Below, one piece after another: positions 1 to 9,090 of a stretch of 51,093 nt of DNA. The notes beneath the pieces were generated by a model. That model was not told the DNA's origin, searched no databases, and was given only the letters and a program-made list of their open reading frames with translations. The DNA comes from Pseudomonas sp. ANT_J12 (GTDB lineage Bacteria > Pseudomonadota > Gammaproteobacteria > Pseudomonadales > Pseudomonadaceae): contig NZ_VOBN01000033.1 in assembly GCF_008370045.1 (NCBI RefSeq), positions 1-51,093 of the forward strand, read 5' to 3'. A program made the translations under genes and the position numbers. Numbering within the stretch: the stretch's first letter is position 1; every line of letters starts with the position of its first letter.

Positions 1-42
1 CTTGCCCGCGATGGCGATCTTGGGGACGCCATCGCGGGCAAG
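1..42. repeat. REP-type palindrome
   Basis: Positions 1-16 and 27-42 are perfect inverted repeats (16-bp arms, 10-bp loop), followed by the 'gccttgctcctac' tail seen in other Pseudomonas REP sequences in this window (2641, 5668). It could act as an mRNA hairpin or be one half of a REPIN. It may be cut by the window edge. Confidence 0.8.
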
Positions 43-285
43 CCTTGCTCCTACGGAAGCGGCATTTTTCTTGGAATAAATTATTGGCCGCAAGCTCCCG
101 TACAGCAATTCAAAGTGTACTAGCCAGTTAGTTTTATGTGCGATTATCGAACACAATGGCCCTTGGCGAATTGACGATTTTTTGTCCACTGCCCAACATC
201 CACTGCACATTGAGCCCGGACATCCATCCCCTCGGCTCGGTTACCCAAGACCCAGAACACCACATAAAAATAATCGGTGGCCTAC

Positions 286-1626
286 ATGACTCCTTCACAA
301 AGCTCTCCCATGGAGCGTTCCTCCATGACTCCTGCCAGCGCTGGCATCGGCGCCAAGATCCGCGGCGCCATGGCGGTCGGCAAAACCCGTTGGGGCATGT
401 TGGCGCTGGTGTTTTTCGCCACCACCCTGAACTACATCGACCGCGCCGCACTCGGCGTCATGCAGCCGATCCTGGCCAAGGAAATGAGCTGGACGGCGAT
501 GGACTACGCCAACATCAACTTCTGGTTCCAGGTCGGCTACGCCATCGGCTTCGTGCTGCAAGGCCGGTTGATCGACCGGGTCGGGGTCAAGCGCGTGTTC
601 TTCTGCGCAGTGCTGCTCTGGAGCCTGGCCACCGGCGCCCATGGCCTGGCGACGTCCGCTGCGGGCTTCATGGTCTGTCGGTTTATTCTCGGTTTGACCG
701 AGGCGGCGAACTACCCGGCCTGTGTGAAAACCACCCGGTTGTGGTTCCCGGCCGGCGAACGCGCCGTGGCCACCGGCATCTTCAACGCCGGGACCAACGT
801 CGGTGCGATGTTCACCCCGATGCTGTTGCCGCTGATCCTGCATGCGTGGGGCTGGCAGGCCGCGTTCCTGTGCATGTCGGCACTGGGCGGGATCTGGCTG
901 GTGTGCTGGGGCTTGAAGTACTTCAACCCGGAAGAGCATCCGAGCGTCAAACAATCGGAACTGGACTACATCCAGCAAGAAGTCGAACCGGAACAAACCC
1001 GCGTACCGTTCTCGAAAATCCTGCGCATGCGCGGCACCTGGGCTTTCGCCCTCGCCTACTCGATGACCGCGCCGGTGTTCTGGTTTTACCTGTACTGGCT
1101 GCCTCCGTTTTTGAATCAGCAATACAACCTGGGCATCAACGTGACTCAGATGGGCATCCCGCTGATCATCATTTACCTGACGGCGGACTTCGGCAGTGTC
1201 GGCGGCGGCATCCTCTCCTCGTTCCTGATCGGTCGCGGGATCAACCCGATCAAGGCGCGGCTGATGTCCATGCTGCTGTTCGCCTGCTGCATCATCGGCG
1301 TGATCATGGCCGCCGGCTCCAGCAACCTGTGGGTCGCGGTGGCGGCGATTTCCCTGGCCATCGGCGCGCACCAGGCCTGGACCGCGAACATCTGGAGCCT
1401 GGTGATGGACTACACGCCCAAGCACATGATGAGCACGGTGTTTGGCTTCGGCGGGATGTGCGCGGCGATTGGCGGGATGTTCATGACGCAGTTGGTCGGC
1501 CACATCCTCACCGTCACCAACAACAACTACACCGTGCTGTTCACCCTGATTCCGGCGATGTACTTCATCGCACTGATCTGGATGTACTTCATGGCACCGC
1601 GCAAGATTCCTACCGTCACCGACTGA
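286..1626 (+). CDS. MFS transporter, anion:cation symporter (hexuronate/galactonate-like) family
   Basis: A 446-aa major facilitator protein with about 12 hydrophobic segments. The first segment carries an N-Y-I-D-R motif followed by AALGVM, typical of the ACS family (sugar acids, phthalate, other organic anions). The loop after the second helix reads G-R-L-I-D-R-V-G-V-K, the MFS A-motif region. A long hydrophilic central loop (around residues 200-245) separates two six-helix halves. The substrate is probably an organic anion such as a sugar acid, but no catabolic neighbour supports a precise guess. An upstream GTG at 277 and an ATG at 310 are alternative starts; 286 is preferred for the GGTGG purine stretch just before it. 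It appears monocistronic and faces a convergent transporter gene. Confidence 0.85.
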   Translation: MTPSQSSPMERSSMTPASAGIGAKIRGAMAVGKTRWGMLALVFFATTLNYIDRAALGVMQPILAKEMSWTAMDYANINFWFQVGYAIGFVLQGRLIDRVGVKRVFFCAVLLWSLATGAHGLATSAAGFMVCRFILGLTEAANYPACVKTTRLWFPAGERAVATGIFNAGTNVGAMFTPMLLPLILHAWGWQAAFLCMSALGGIWLVCWGLKYFNPEEHPSVKQSELDYIQQEVEPEQTRVPFSKILRMRGTWAFALAYSMTAPVFWFYLYWLPPFLNQQYNLGINVTQMGIPLIIIYLTADFGSVGGGILSSFLIGRGINPIKARLMSMLLFACCIIGVIMAAGSSNLWVAVAAISLAIGAHQAWTANIWSLVMDYTPKHMMSTVFGFGGMCAAIGGMFMTQLVGHILTVTNNNYTVLFTLIPAMYFIALIWMYFMAPRKIPTVTD

Positions 1627-1664
1627 AACGCCCTACCCCGGCAGGCCTGATTCCAGGCCTGCCG

Positions 1665-2543
1665 CTATCGACGACTCTGCTGCCACGCCGCCGCCAACCC
1701 GCTGCAACAAATCACCGCGATCCCGACCACCGTGGTCAGGGTCGGCGTGTGGGAAAACAGCAGCCAACCGAGCAGTCCGGCAAACACAATCTGGCAATAA
1801 CCAAACGGCGCCAGCAATGCCGGGGCGGCGTGGCGGAAGGCCTGGGTCAGAAACAAGTGCGCGGTCATCCCGCAACTCCCCAGCGCCAGCATCAACAACC
1901 CATGCCCCAGCGTCGGTACTTGCCAGAAGAACGGCACCAGCGCGCTCATCACCAACGTGTTGCACAACCCGGCGAAGAAGTTGCTGGTGGTCGGGCTGTC
2001 GATCTGGCTGAGCTTGCGGGTCAGCAATTGATAGAAGCAGAAAAACATCGCCGAGCAGAACGGCAGCAACACCGCCGGGGTGAACAGTTCACCGCCGGGG
2101 TGGACGATGATCAGCACGCCGACAAAGCCGCAAATCACCGCGATCCATTGCCCGCGGGTGACGTGTTCCTTGAGCAGCGGCACCGACAATGCGGTGACCA
2201 GCACCGGCGCAAGAAAGTTGACCGCCGTGGCTTCGGCCAAGGGAATGTACAAAAGACCGGTGGTGAAAAACAGACTGGTGCCCAGCAGGCACAACGCTCG
2301 CGCCAACTGCAGCAAGGGGCGTTTGGTGCGCAGGACACGCAGCCCGGACTGCGGCAGAAAAATCCCGGCCATCAACAAGGTGTGCACCAGGTATCGGGCC
2401 CAGACCACCATGACAATCGGGTAAAAACCGGAGAGGTACTTCGATATCGCGTCATGGCTGGAGAAGAGGAAGGTCGCCGCGACGATCAGCAAGATCCCTT
2501 TGAAGGGTTTGTTTACACCGGAGAGGGGGGTGCTGAGCGTCAT
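1665..2543 (-). CDS. EamA/DMT-family inner-membrane transporter
   Basis: A 292-aa protein with about ten hydrophobic helices in two EamA repeats, the usual size and layout of drug/metabolite transporters. The first helix region contains SSHDAISKYLSG and the first repeat has VVWARYLVH, features common to DMT proteins. An AAAGGA ribosome-binding site lies six bases before the chosen ATG; the frame stays open further upstream, but the extension reads through a REP sequence and looks non-coding. It converges with the MFS gene with a 38-bp gap. The substrate cannot be deduced. Confidence 0.85.
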   Translation of the reverse strand: MTLSTPLSGVNKPFKGILLIVAATFLFSSHDAISKYLSGFYPIVMVVWARYLVHTLLMAGIFLPQSGLRVLRTKRPLLQLARALCLLGTSLFFTTGLLYIPLAEATAVNFLAPVLVTALSVPLLKEHVTRGQWIAVICGFVGVLIIVHPGGELFTPAVLLPFCSAMFFCFYQLLTRKLSQIDSPTTSNFFAGLCNTLVMSALVPFFWQVPTLGHGLLMLALGSCGMTAHLFLTQAFRHAAPALLAPFGYCQIVFAGLLGWLLFSHTPTLTTVVGIAVICCSGLAAAWQQSRR

Positions 2544-2640
2544 GGCAATCCTTTGGAATTTTAATTCCAACAATTTAGAACCTGGTTCCAGATTCTTACA
2601 CAGGGTAACGAAAAAAGTGTGCGAACAACGCCCTGCTCTT

Positions 2641-2665
2641 TGTAGGAGCGAGGCTTGCCCGCGAA
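2641..2665. repeat. Single REP element
   Basis: TGTAGGAGCGAGGCTTGCCC followed by GCGAA matches the arm repeated at 5711-5735. It sits in the short divergent gap between the DMT gene and the metallopeptidase gene. Confidence 0.75.
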
Positions 2666-2779
2666 AGATCACACGCGGTTTACCAACCCTTACACATTTG
2701 GCCCACCCCGTTTTCGCCGTTGCGGTTATTCATGGCGACGGCGATACACGCCCAAACAATCCATGGAGGAACCGCACAC

Positions 2780-3637
2780 ATGTTATGGAACAAGGCTAGA
2801 CCCAGCGACAACGTCAGCGACACCCGCGAGGGCAAGGATGCCCGCCAACTCACAGGGAAAACCTTCGGTGCCGGACTGGCTGTCACCGCATTGGCCAGTG
2901 CAGGAATGTACTCGGCATTGAGTACGACACCGGGCGTAGTGCCTGTCGGCTCGGACACACCCGCTTACTACACTGCCCCCCACCCCGCCGTAGATCGGGA
3001 CCTGTTGTTTGTTCAATCCGTACTGGGCGATACCGAAGACACCTGGACACAACTTTTTGCGCAGACGGGTCGCCACTACCCGCCTCCCAGGCTGACGCTG
3101 TTGAGCAATGACATCAACTCCCGATGCGGCATTGCCAGCGCCGGTAGCGGCCCGTTTTATTGCCCGGACGATCAGCAGGTCTATCTTGATCTGGCGTTCT
3201 TTTCACAGATGGCGCAAAGGTTTTCGGTGATCGGCGAGTTCGCCCAGGCGTATGTCCTCGCTCATGAAATCGGCCACCACGTGCAGCTTGAATTGGGGAT
3301 CTCCGAGCCTTTCGAGACAGCATTGGCTACGCGGCAACCGGTGGCTGGCGACGGTGGCCTGGAAGTCCGGGCAGAGTTGCAGGCCGATTGCCTCGCCGGT
3401 GTCTGGGCGCACCATGCGCAAAAGCGCCTGGAGTGGCTGGAGCCCGGGGACATCGACGCGGCCCTGCATGCCGCCGCCGTGTTCGGCGACGATGCGCTGC
3501 AACGCGCCCAACACGCCACGATACGACCGCAGACGTTCAGTCATGGCACGTCAGAGCAGCGGGCGAACTGGTTCAAATCCGGGTTCGCCACGGGCCGGAT
3601 CGACACCTGCGATACCTTCAACCGCGCAAACCTCTAA
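2780..3637 (+). CDS. Neutral zinc metallopeptidase, YpfJ-like (divergent paralogue)
   Basis: A 285-aa putative neutral zinc metallopeptidase. The zinc site is H162-E163-I-G-H166-H167, with a downstream E-L-Q-A-D-C-L-A-G-V-W block typical of this family, and a hydrophobic membrane anchor at about residues 28-47. The start is set by GGAGGA ten bases upstream of the ATG and by alignment with the next gene, which also begins MLW-K-RxSDNV. Relative to that neighbour it lacks the glycine-rich stretch and differs through the linker. The arrangement indicates tandem duplication and divergence. The substrate is unknown for the family. Confidence 0.85.
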   Translation: MLWNKARPSDNVSDTREGKDARQLTGKTFGAGLAVTALASAGMYSALSTTPGVVPVGSDTPAYYTAPHPAVDRDLLFVQSVLGDTEDTWTQLFAQTGRHYPPPRLTLLSNDINSRCGIASAGSGPFYCPDDQQVYLDLAFFSQMAQRFSVIGEFAQAYVLAHEIGHHVQLELGISEPFETALATRQPVAGDGGLEVRAELQADCLAGVWAHHAQKRLEWLEPGDIDAALHAAAVFGDDALQRAQHATIRPQTFSHGTSEQRANWFKSGFATGRIDTCDTFNRANL

Positions 3638-3788
3638 GACCTTCCCGCCGATGAAACCGCTAATGTCAGTGCACAGCACAGAACCGCCGGCGCGAAAGGC
3701 TGTCTGACGACCGGACTGGCGCCACGCCGACCCACCAGCAACACTCATCAGCACGCTTCTTCACCCGGACAAGAAAGAGGAATTCCCC

Positions 3789-4682
3789 ATGCTATGGAAA
3801 AAAGGCCGACGCAGCGACAACGTGGTCGACGCCCGAGGTGATGATGTCGGCGGTGGGGGCGGCGGAATGCGCTTTGGTGGCGGCAAGGGCCTGAGCCTGA
3901 CGGCGATCCTGCTGATCGTCGGGATCGGCTGGATCACCGGCCAGGACCCGATGCAGATCCTCGGGCAATTGACCGGGCAGATGAGCGAGCAGTCGGCACC
4001 GACCACCAGCCAGACCCGCAAGGCGCCACCGGCCAATGATGAAGGCGCCGAATTCGTGCGCTCAATCCTCGGCGACACCGAAGACACCTGGGGCCAGATT
4101 TTCCAGCAGGCCGGCAAGCAATATAAAAACCCGACCCTGGTGCTGTTCAGCAATCGGGTGAACTCGGCGTGTGGCCTGGCCACTTCTGCGACCGGGCCGT
4201 TTTATTGCCCGGCGGACCAGAAGGTGTACCTGGACATGGCGTTCTTCCAGGAAATGTCGCAACGTTTTTCCGCCGCCGGCGACTTCGCCCAGGCCTACGT
4301 GATCGCCCATGAAGTCGGACACCATGTTCAGACATTGCTCGGCGTTTCCGCGAAAATTCAGACCGCTCGCCAGCAAGGCCGGCAGATGGAAGGCGATGGT
4401 GGTTTACTGGTGCGCCAGGAACTTCAGGCCGATTGCCTTGCCGGAGTCTGGGCCAACAACGCGCAAAAGCGCTTGAACTGGCTGGAGCCCGGCGACATCG
4501 AGGAAGCCTTGAACGCCGCCAACGCCATTGGCGACGATCGCTTGCAGCAACAAGGTCAGGGCCGGGTCGTACCGGACTCCTTCACCCACGGCACGTCAGC
4601 GCAAAGGGTGCGCTGGTTTAAAACCGGTTTTGCCCAGGGCCAGGTCGGCCAGTGCGATACCTTCGCGGCGAAAAACTTGTAA
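3789..4682 (+). CDS. ypfJ: Neutral zinc metallopeptidase, YpfJ/KPN_02809 family
   Basis: A 297-aa membrane-anchored metallopeptidase: basic N-terminus, glycine-rich run at residues 20-34, one transmembrane segment (about 36-50), proline/threonine-rich linker, then the peptidase domain with H174-E175-V-G-H178-H179 and the E-L-Q-A-D-C-L-A block near residue 215. AAGAGGAA precedes the ATG. It is the canonical copy; the upstream gene is a divergent duplicate. Its stop codon abuts the ATG of the exported hydrolase, so the two are probably co-transcribed. The symbol is by family resemblance. Confidence 0.88.
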   Translation: MLWKKGRRSDNVVDARGDDVGGGGGGMRFGGGKGLSLTAILLIVGIGWITGQDPMQILGQLTGQMSEQSAPTTSQTRKAPPANDEGAEFVRSILGDTEDTWGQIFQQAGKQYKNPTLVLFSNRVNSACGLATSATGPFYCPADQKVYLDMAFFQEMSQRFSAAGDFAQAYVIAHEVGHHVQTLLGVSAKIQTARQQGRQMEGDGGLLVRQELQADCLAGVWANNAQKRLNWLEPGDIEEALNAANAIGDDRLQQQGQGRVVPDSFTHGTSAQRVRWFKTGFAQGQVGQCDTFAAKNL

Positions 4683-5642
4683 ATGCATAGATGGCTGCTG
4701 GTTTTGTTGATCGCCTGGGGCAGCGCCCAGGCTGACGAGCACGGGGTCAAAGAGATCAGCCCCGGACGCCTGCTGTTGAAAGAAGGCGAGATGGCGGTGG
4801 GGATGGGGCCGGCACCGAGCAAGATCGAACGGGTGCTGATCGTCATCCACGGTCGATTGCGCAACGCCGAAACCTACCGGCGCAGCGCCGAGCAAGCCGC
4901 CGAACAGGCTGGGCAGAGTGCGAACACCTTGGTGATCGCCCCGCAGTTCCTCAATGAGACAGACGCCGTGCGCCATCCCCTGGCTGACACGGTGTTGCGC
5001 TGGAAGGGCAATGACTGGATGGCCGGCGGTTTATCCACCGCGCCGTTTGCGGTGAGTTCCTTCGCAGCCCTCGACCAGATCATCGAGCGCATCGCCGACC
5101 GCCGCCAGTTTCCGGACGTGAAGCAAATCGTCATCGCCGGTCATTCCGGTGGCGGCCAGGTGGTGCAGCGCTACGCCCTGCTGGCCCACGACCAACCGGC
5201 GCTCACGGCAGCCGGGGTGAAAATCCGTTATGTGGTGGCCAATCCGTCGTCCTACGCCTACTTCAATGAGCAGCGGCCCGTGGCGTTCGACCATGCGCGG
5301 TGCACCGGTTTCAATCGCTGGAAGTATGGTCTGACCGACATGCCGATCTATGCCGGTGGGCAAACGGCCTCGCAGATTGAAGGCAGTTACATCAAGCGTG
5401 ATGTGATTTATCTGCTCGGCCAGCAAGACACCGACCCGCAACACCCGGCGCTCGACAAAGGCTGCGAAGCCGAGGCCCAAGGGGCTTATCGGCTGGTGCG
5501 CGGGCATAACTTTTTTGATTATTTGCTGCGGCGTAATCCACAGGGCGTGAATCAGCGCCTGGTCGAAGTGCCCGGGGTCGGGCATAACGGGGATGGGATG
5601 TTCACGTCGCCGGAGGGGCAGAAGGTGTTGTTCAGTCAGTGA
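4683..5642 (+). CDS. Exported alpha/beta hydrolase
   Basis: A 319-aa protein with a cleavable signal peptide (hydrophobic LLVLLIAWGSAQA followed by DEHG). The nucleophile elbow is G-H-S-G-G-G, preceded by IVIA, which is the alpha/beta hydrolase arrangement. A histidine near the C-terminus (V-P-G-V-G-H-N-G-D-G) is the likely catalytic base. It starts directly after the TAA of the metallopeptidase gene with no intergenic base, suggesting translational coupling. The enzyme probably acts in the periplasm on an ester or lipid. Signal peptide and nucleophile are visible; the substrate is unknown. Confidence 0.82.
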   Translation: MHRWLLVLLIAWGSAQADEHGVKEISPGRLLLKEGEMAVGMGPAPSKIERVLIVIHGRLRNAETYRRSAEQAAEQAGQSANTLVIAPQFLNETDAVRHPLADTVLRWKGNDWMAGGLSTAPFAVSSFAALDQIIERIADRRQFPDVKQIVIAGHSGGGQVVQRYALLAHDQPALTAAGVKIRYVVANPSSYAYFNEQRPVAFDHARCTGFNRWKYGLTDMPIYAGGQTASQIEGSYIKRDVIYLLGQQDTDPQHPALDKGCEAEAQGAYRLVRGHNFFDYLLRRNPQGVNQRLVEVPGVGHNGDGMFTSPEGQKVLFSQ

Positions 5643-5667
5643 GATTTGTGTTGTCTGATCGGGCCTC

Positions 5668-5735
5668 TTCGCGGGCAAGCCTCGCTCCTACAGTTGGAAA
5701 TGCATTCCCCTGTAGGAGCGAGGCTTGCCCGCGAA
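5668..5735. repeat. REPIN (inverted pair of REP elements)
   Basis: Arms at 5668-5692 and 5711-5735 are exact reverse complements (25 bp) around an 18-bp spacer. It separates the convergent hydrolase and HAD genes and could also act as their shared transcript-end hairpin. Confidence 0.9.
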
Positions 5736-5760
5736 AGCGATTAATCAAACAACAAATCTC

Positions 5761-6354
5761 TTAAGCCGAAAGCATCCGCCGCAACTCAACACAATCCGCC
5801 GCATGCCAATCCGCCAATTCCGGCCACGGATTTTCCGGCAGATTCACCAGCACCGTCCGCGCCCCCGCCGCTCGGCCGCAATCCAGATCGAAGCGGTAAT
5901 CACCGACCATCACCAGCTCGCTCGCGGGCACGCTCCAGGCCTCGGCCAATTTCAGCAAACCACCGGGATGAGGCTTGGGCGGCGCTTCGTCACGGCCCAG
6001 CACATCCTCGACCGCGAAGCAGTCGGCCAGGCCAATCGCTTGCAGCGTCACATGCGCCAGCTCCCGCGCATTGCGGGTGAGGATGCCGAGGCGATAACCG
6101 CGCCCTGCCAGCTCACGCACCAGCTCCACCGCGCCCGGCGCTGGTTTTGAACCCAATGCCAAATCCCGTTCATGTTCCAGCAACCACGCGTGTTTAGCCG
6201 CGCCTTCTTCGGGTGGCAGTGCGGCGAGGTGGGTCAGGATGTCGTCTTCGGCCGGGATCCCCAGCGCCACGCGGATCGCCGCGAAATCATGCACCGCCAC
6301 CGTCAGGGTGCCGTCCATGTCGAACACCCAGTGCCGCACCTCGGCCAGGCTCAT
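5761..6354 (-). CDS. HAD-family hydrolase (phosphoglycolate phosphatase-like)
   Basis: A 197-aa HAD-superfamily phosphatase. Motif I is D12-M-D14-G-T16; motif II is in LTRNARE; motif IV is the V-G-D-Y-R-F-D-L-D block near residue 155. A small helical cap lies between motifs I and II, as in phosphoglycolate or phosphosugar phosphatases. The ATG overlaps the TGA of the thioesterase gene (ATGA, 4 bp), so it is translated with tesB. The substrate is uncertain; repair of metabolic side products is a common role for such enzymes. Confidence 0.88.
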   Translation of the reverse strand: MSLAEVRHWVFDMDGTLTVAVHDFAAIRVALGIPAEDDILTHLAALPPEEGAAKHAWLLEHERDLALGSKPAPGAVELVRELAGRGYRLGILTRNARELAHVTLQAIGLADCFAVEDVLGRDEAPPKPHPGGLLKLAEAWSVPASELVMVGDYRFDLDCGRAAGARTVLVNLPENPWPELADWHAADCVELRRMLSA

Positions 6355-7220
6355 GCCCAATCCTTGCGATGACGAATCAAGCCTTCCTGAGTGACAGACG
6401 CCACCAGTTGACCGGCGCGGTTGAACACACTGCCGCGAGAGAAACCACGAGAGTTGCCGGCCCACGGACTGTCCATGGCGTAGAGCAACCAGTCATCGGC
6501 GCGCAGGTCAGAGTGGAACCACAGCGAGTGGTCGAGGCTGGCGACCTGCATGTCTTTCTGCCACACCGATTTACCGTGGGGCAGCAGTGACGTGGTCAAC
6601 AGCCCGAAGTCCGAGGCGTAGGCCAGCAGGTATTTGTGCAGCGCCGGCGAATCGGCCAAGGCACCGTCGGCGCGAAACCACACGTACTTGATCGGGTCGC
6701 ACGCTTGCGGGTTGTAGGGATCTGTCTCGGTCACCGGGCGGAATTCGATCGGCTTCGGGCAGAGCAATTTCTCGCGCATGTGTTCCGGAATCAAATGCGC
6801 GCGTTGCTGGGCCAGTTCCAGTTCCGACGGCAGGTTTTCCGGGCCGACCACTTGCGGCATTTCGGTCTGGTGCTGGAAGCCTTCTTCGTCGTACTGGAAG
6901 GATGCGCTGCACGTGAAGATCGGATGGCCCTTCTGGATCGCCGTCACTCGACGAGTACTGAAACTGCCGCCATCGCGCACCCGATCCACTTGATACACCA
7001 CCGGCAACTTCGCATCGCCCGGACGCAGGAAATAACCGTGCATCGAGTGCACATGCCGCGTTTCTTCAACGGTCTGACTCGCCGCCGACAGGGACTGGCC
7101 GAGCACCTGGCCGCCGAACAACTGACGGAAACCCAGGTCCTGGCTGCGGCCGCGGAACAGGTTTTCTTCAATCGGTTCCAGGGTCAGCAGGTCAACCAGA
7201 TCTTCCAACACTTGGCTCAT
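6351..7220 (-). CDS. tesB: Acyl-CoA thioesterase II
   Basis: A 289-aa double-hotdog thioesterase, the normal TesB length. It starts MSQVLEDLVDLLTLEPIEEN and has the N-terminal FGGQVLGQ segment and H-G-Y-F-L-R-P-G-D, both characteristic of TesB. The second hotdog contains the D-H-S-L-W-F-H-S block that carries the catalytic aspartate. It hydrolyses medium- and long-chain acyl-CoA to free fatty acid and CoA in the cytoplasm. It overlaps the downstream HAD gene by 4 bp. Confidence 0.93.
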   Translation of the reverse strand: MSQVLEDLVDLLTLEPIEENLFRGRSQDLGFRQLFGGQVLGQSLSAASQTVEETRHVHSMHGYFLRPGDAKLPVVYQVDRVRDGGSFSTRRVTAIQKGHPIFTCSASFQYDEEGFQHQTEMPQVVGPENLPSELELAQQRAHLIPEHMREKLLCPKPIEFRPVTETDPYNPQACDPIKYVWFRADGALADSPALHKYLLAYASDFGLLTTSLLPHGKSVWQKDMQVASLDHSLWFHSDLRADDWLLYAMDSPWAGNSRGFSRGSVFNRAGQLVASVTQEGLIRHRKDWA

Positions 7221-7326
7221 TCAGGCTCTCCTCACACAAAGCAATGCCGCGCAGTCATGGCTGCGGCGGTCGATTCAGTTAATGGCCCAGGCCAACATGG
7301 GGGCCATTGTAAACATCTGTGTCTGC

Positions 7327-7896
7327 TTATCCATGCAGGGTTTGCAGCCATTGCTCACGGGTGATGCGATATAGCACATGGTGACGCAGCGGATGATCGG
7401 CCGCGAGTTTCGGATGGTCGAAGTCATCGGCTGAATCATGGTGCATGCCAATCGCCTGCATGACTTTCTCCGACGGCAGATTGGTTTGCGTGGTGAAGGC
7501 CACGATCTCTTTCAAGGCCAACCGGTCGAAGCCGCAGCGCAGAGCGGTCCACGCCGCTTCACTGGCATAACCCAGGCCCCAGTGTTCGCGGGCCAGGCGC
7601 CAGCCGATTTCGGTGGCCGGGACGAACGGCGCGTCGAAGTTGACCACCGCCAACCCGGTAAACCCGATGAACTGGCCGGTGTCCTTGCGCTCCAGCGCCC
7701 AGAAGCCGAAACCGTGCTCGGCAAAATGCCCGCGAATCCGCCCGATCAACGAAGCGCATTCCAGGCGGCTCAGCGCGGCCGGGAAATAACGCATCACTTG
7801 TGGATCGGCACACATCGCCGCAAATTCCGGCAAATCCTCATCGCTCCACTGCCGCAAGAGCAGTCGCGCGCTTTCGAGTTCCAGTATCGGCTCCAT
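7327..7896 (-). CDS. GNAT-family N-acetyltransferase (RimJ/RimL-like)
   Basis: A 189-aa GNAT protein that starts with ESARLLLRQW, typical of RimJ/RimL/YdaF-type acetyltransferases, followed by a D-P-Q-V-M-R-Y-F segment. The acetyl-CoA site is in the GWRLAREHWGLGYASEA stretch. GGAGGGG lies just upstream of the ATG; the frame continues further upstream but only through low-quality coding. It probably acetylates an amine of a ribosomal protein or small molecule; the target is unknown. Confidence 0.88.
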   Translation of the reverse strand: MEPILELESARLLLRQWSDEDLPEFAAMCADPQVMRYFPAALSRLECASLIGRIRGHFAEHGFGFWALERKDTGQFIGFTGLAVVNFDAPFVPATEIGWRLAREHWGLGYASEAAWTALRCGFDRLALKEIVAFTTQTNLPSEKVMQAIGMHHDSADDFDHPKLAADHPLRHHVLYRITREQWLQTLHG

Positions 7897-7982
7897 CGTG
7901 CCCCTCCGTTTCCATCCTTTGAGTCTACATCGCTGGTAGGATCGTTCACTTATTCCTACACGCCGCCGTTGAAATTCTGACA

Positions 7983-8903
7983 ATGCCTCTGCCGCTGATC
8001 TACCACGAAGACTACAGCCCCGAATTCCCGGCGGAGCACCGCTTCCCAATGGACAAGTTTCGCCTGCTGCGCGATCACCTGGTGGACAGCGGCCTGGTCC
8101 GGGACGCCGATTTGCTGCGTCCGGAACTCTGCCCTGCCGAGATTCTCGCCCTCGCACATGACCCTGCGTATATCGAACGCTACATGAGCGGCGAGTTGTC
8201 CCGCGAAGACCAGCGGCGCCTCGGCCTGCCGTGGAACGAAGCGCTGGCCCGCAGAACGGTGCGGGCGGTCGGCGGTTCGTTGTTGGCCGCCGAGCAAGCG
8301 CTGGAACATGGGCTGGCCTGTCACCTGGCCGGCGGCACTCATCATGCCCACTACGATTACCCGGCGGGGTTCTGCATCTTCAATGACCTGGCGGTGATCA
8401 GCCATTACCTGCTGGAAAGCGGTCGGGTAAATCGGGTGTTGATCTTCGATTGCGACGTGCACCAGGGCGATGGGACTGCACGGATCCTGCACAACACCCC
8501 GGACGCAATCACCGTTTCCCTGCACTGCGAGAAGAATTTTCCTGCACGCAAAGCCGAAAGCGACTGGGACATCCCGCTGCCCAAGGGCATGGGCGATGCC
8601 GATTATTTGCAGGTGGTGGACGACGCGCTCAACTACCTGCTGCCGCTCTACCAGCCGGATCTGGTGCTGTATGACGCCGGCGTCGATGTGCACAAGGATG
8701 ATGCGCTGGGTTACCTGAAACTGACTGACGAAGGCGTCGCCGCCCGGGATGAAAGCGTAATGCGCCACTGCCTGGGCCGGGACATTCCGGTGGTCGGGGT
8801 GATCGGTGGCGGCTACAGCAAGGACCGCCACGCCCTCGCCCGGCGTCATGGCATCCTGCATCACAGCGCGCAACGGGTCTGGCAGTCATCAGGTTGTCAT
8901 TGA
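7983..8903 (+). CDS. Histone deacetylase-family amidohydrolase
   Basis: A 306-aa zinc deacetylase of the arginase/HDAC fold. Visible features are H120-H121 in G-G-T-H-H-A, the metal ligands D158 and H160 in F-D-C-D-V-H-Q-G-D-G-T, the second aspartate in Y-D-A-G-V-D-V-H, and G-G-G-Y near the end. Bacterial members act on acetylated polyamines, small molecules or acetyl-lysine in the cytoplasm. It is divergent from the GNAT gene with an 86-bp gap, a pairing of acetyltransferase and deacetylase that may be coincidental. Confidence 0.9.
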   Translation: MPLPLIYHEDYSPEFPAEHRFPMDKFRLLRDHLVDSGLVRDADLLRPELCPAEILALAHDPAYIERYMSGELSREDQRRLGLPWNEALARRTVRAVGGSLLAAEQALEHGLACHLAGGTHHAHYDYPAGFCIFNDLAVISHYLLESGRVNRVLIFDCDVHQGDGTARILHNTPDAITVSLHCEKNFPARKAESDWDIPLPKGMGDADYLQVVDDALNYLLPLYQPDLVLYDAGVDVHKDDALGYLKLTDEGVAARDESVMRHCLGRDIPVVGVIGGGYSKDRHALARRHGILHHSAQRVWQSSGCH

Positions 8904-9090
8904 GCTGTGAATCTTTACCCACAATGCCTGTGGAACTGCCTGTGGATAACCTGAGTGAAAGCGCCTACAGGCCCCACCCTCTATAGCTTACAAAGGACTG
9001 GTTGTTTTTTGACCAGCCTTTACCAGCACGCCCACGTCGATGGGTGCTGATAGAATGCGCGGCTTATTCCGCCACGCCGCAGCTCTCGCC

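Noticed and set aside
138..2564. Very long plus-strand open frame of 808 codons across the first two transporter genes
   Set aside because: It lies in another frame of the MFS gene and antisense to the DMT gene, and its translation is rich in Arg/His/Gln with no family resemblance. This is a high-GC shadow.
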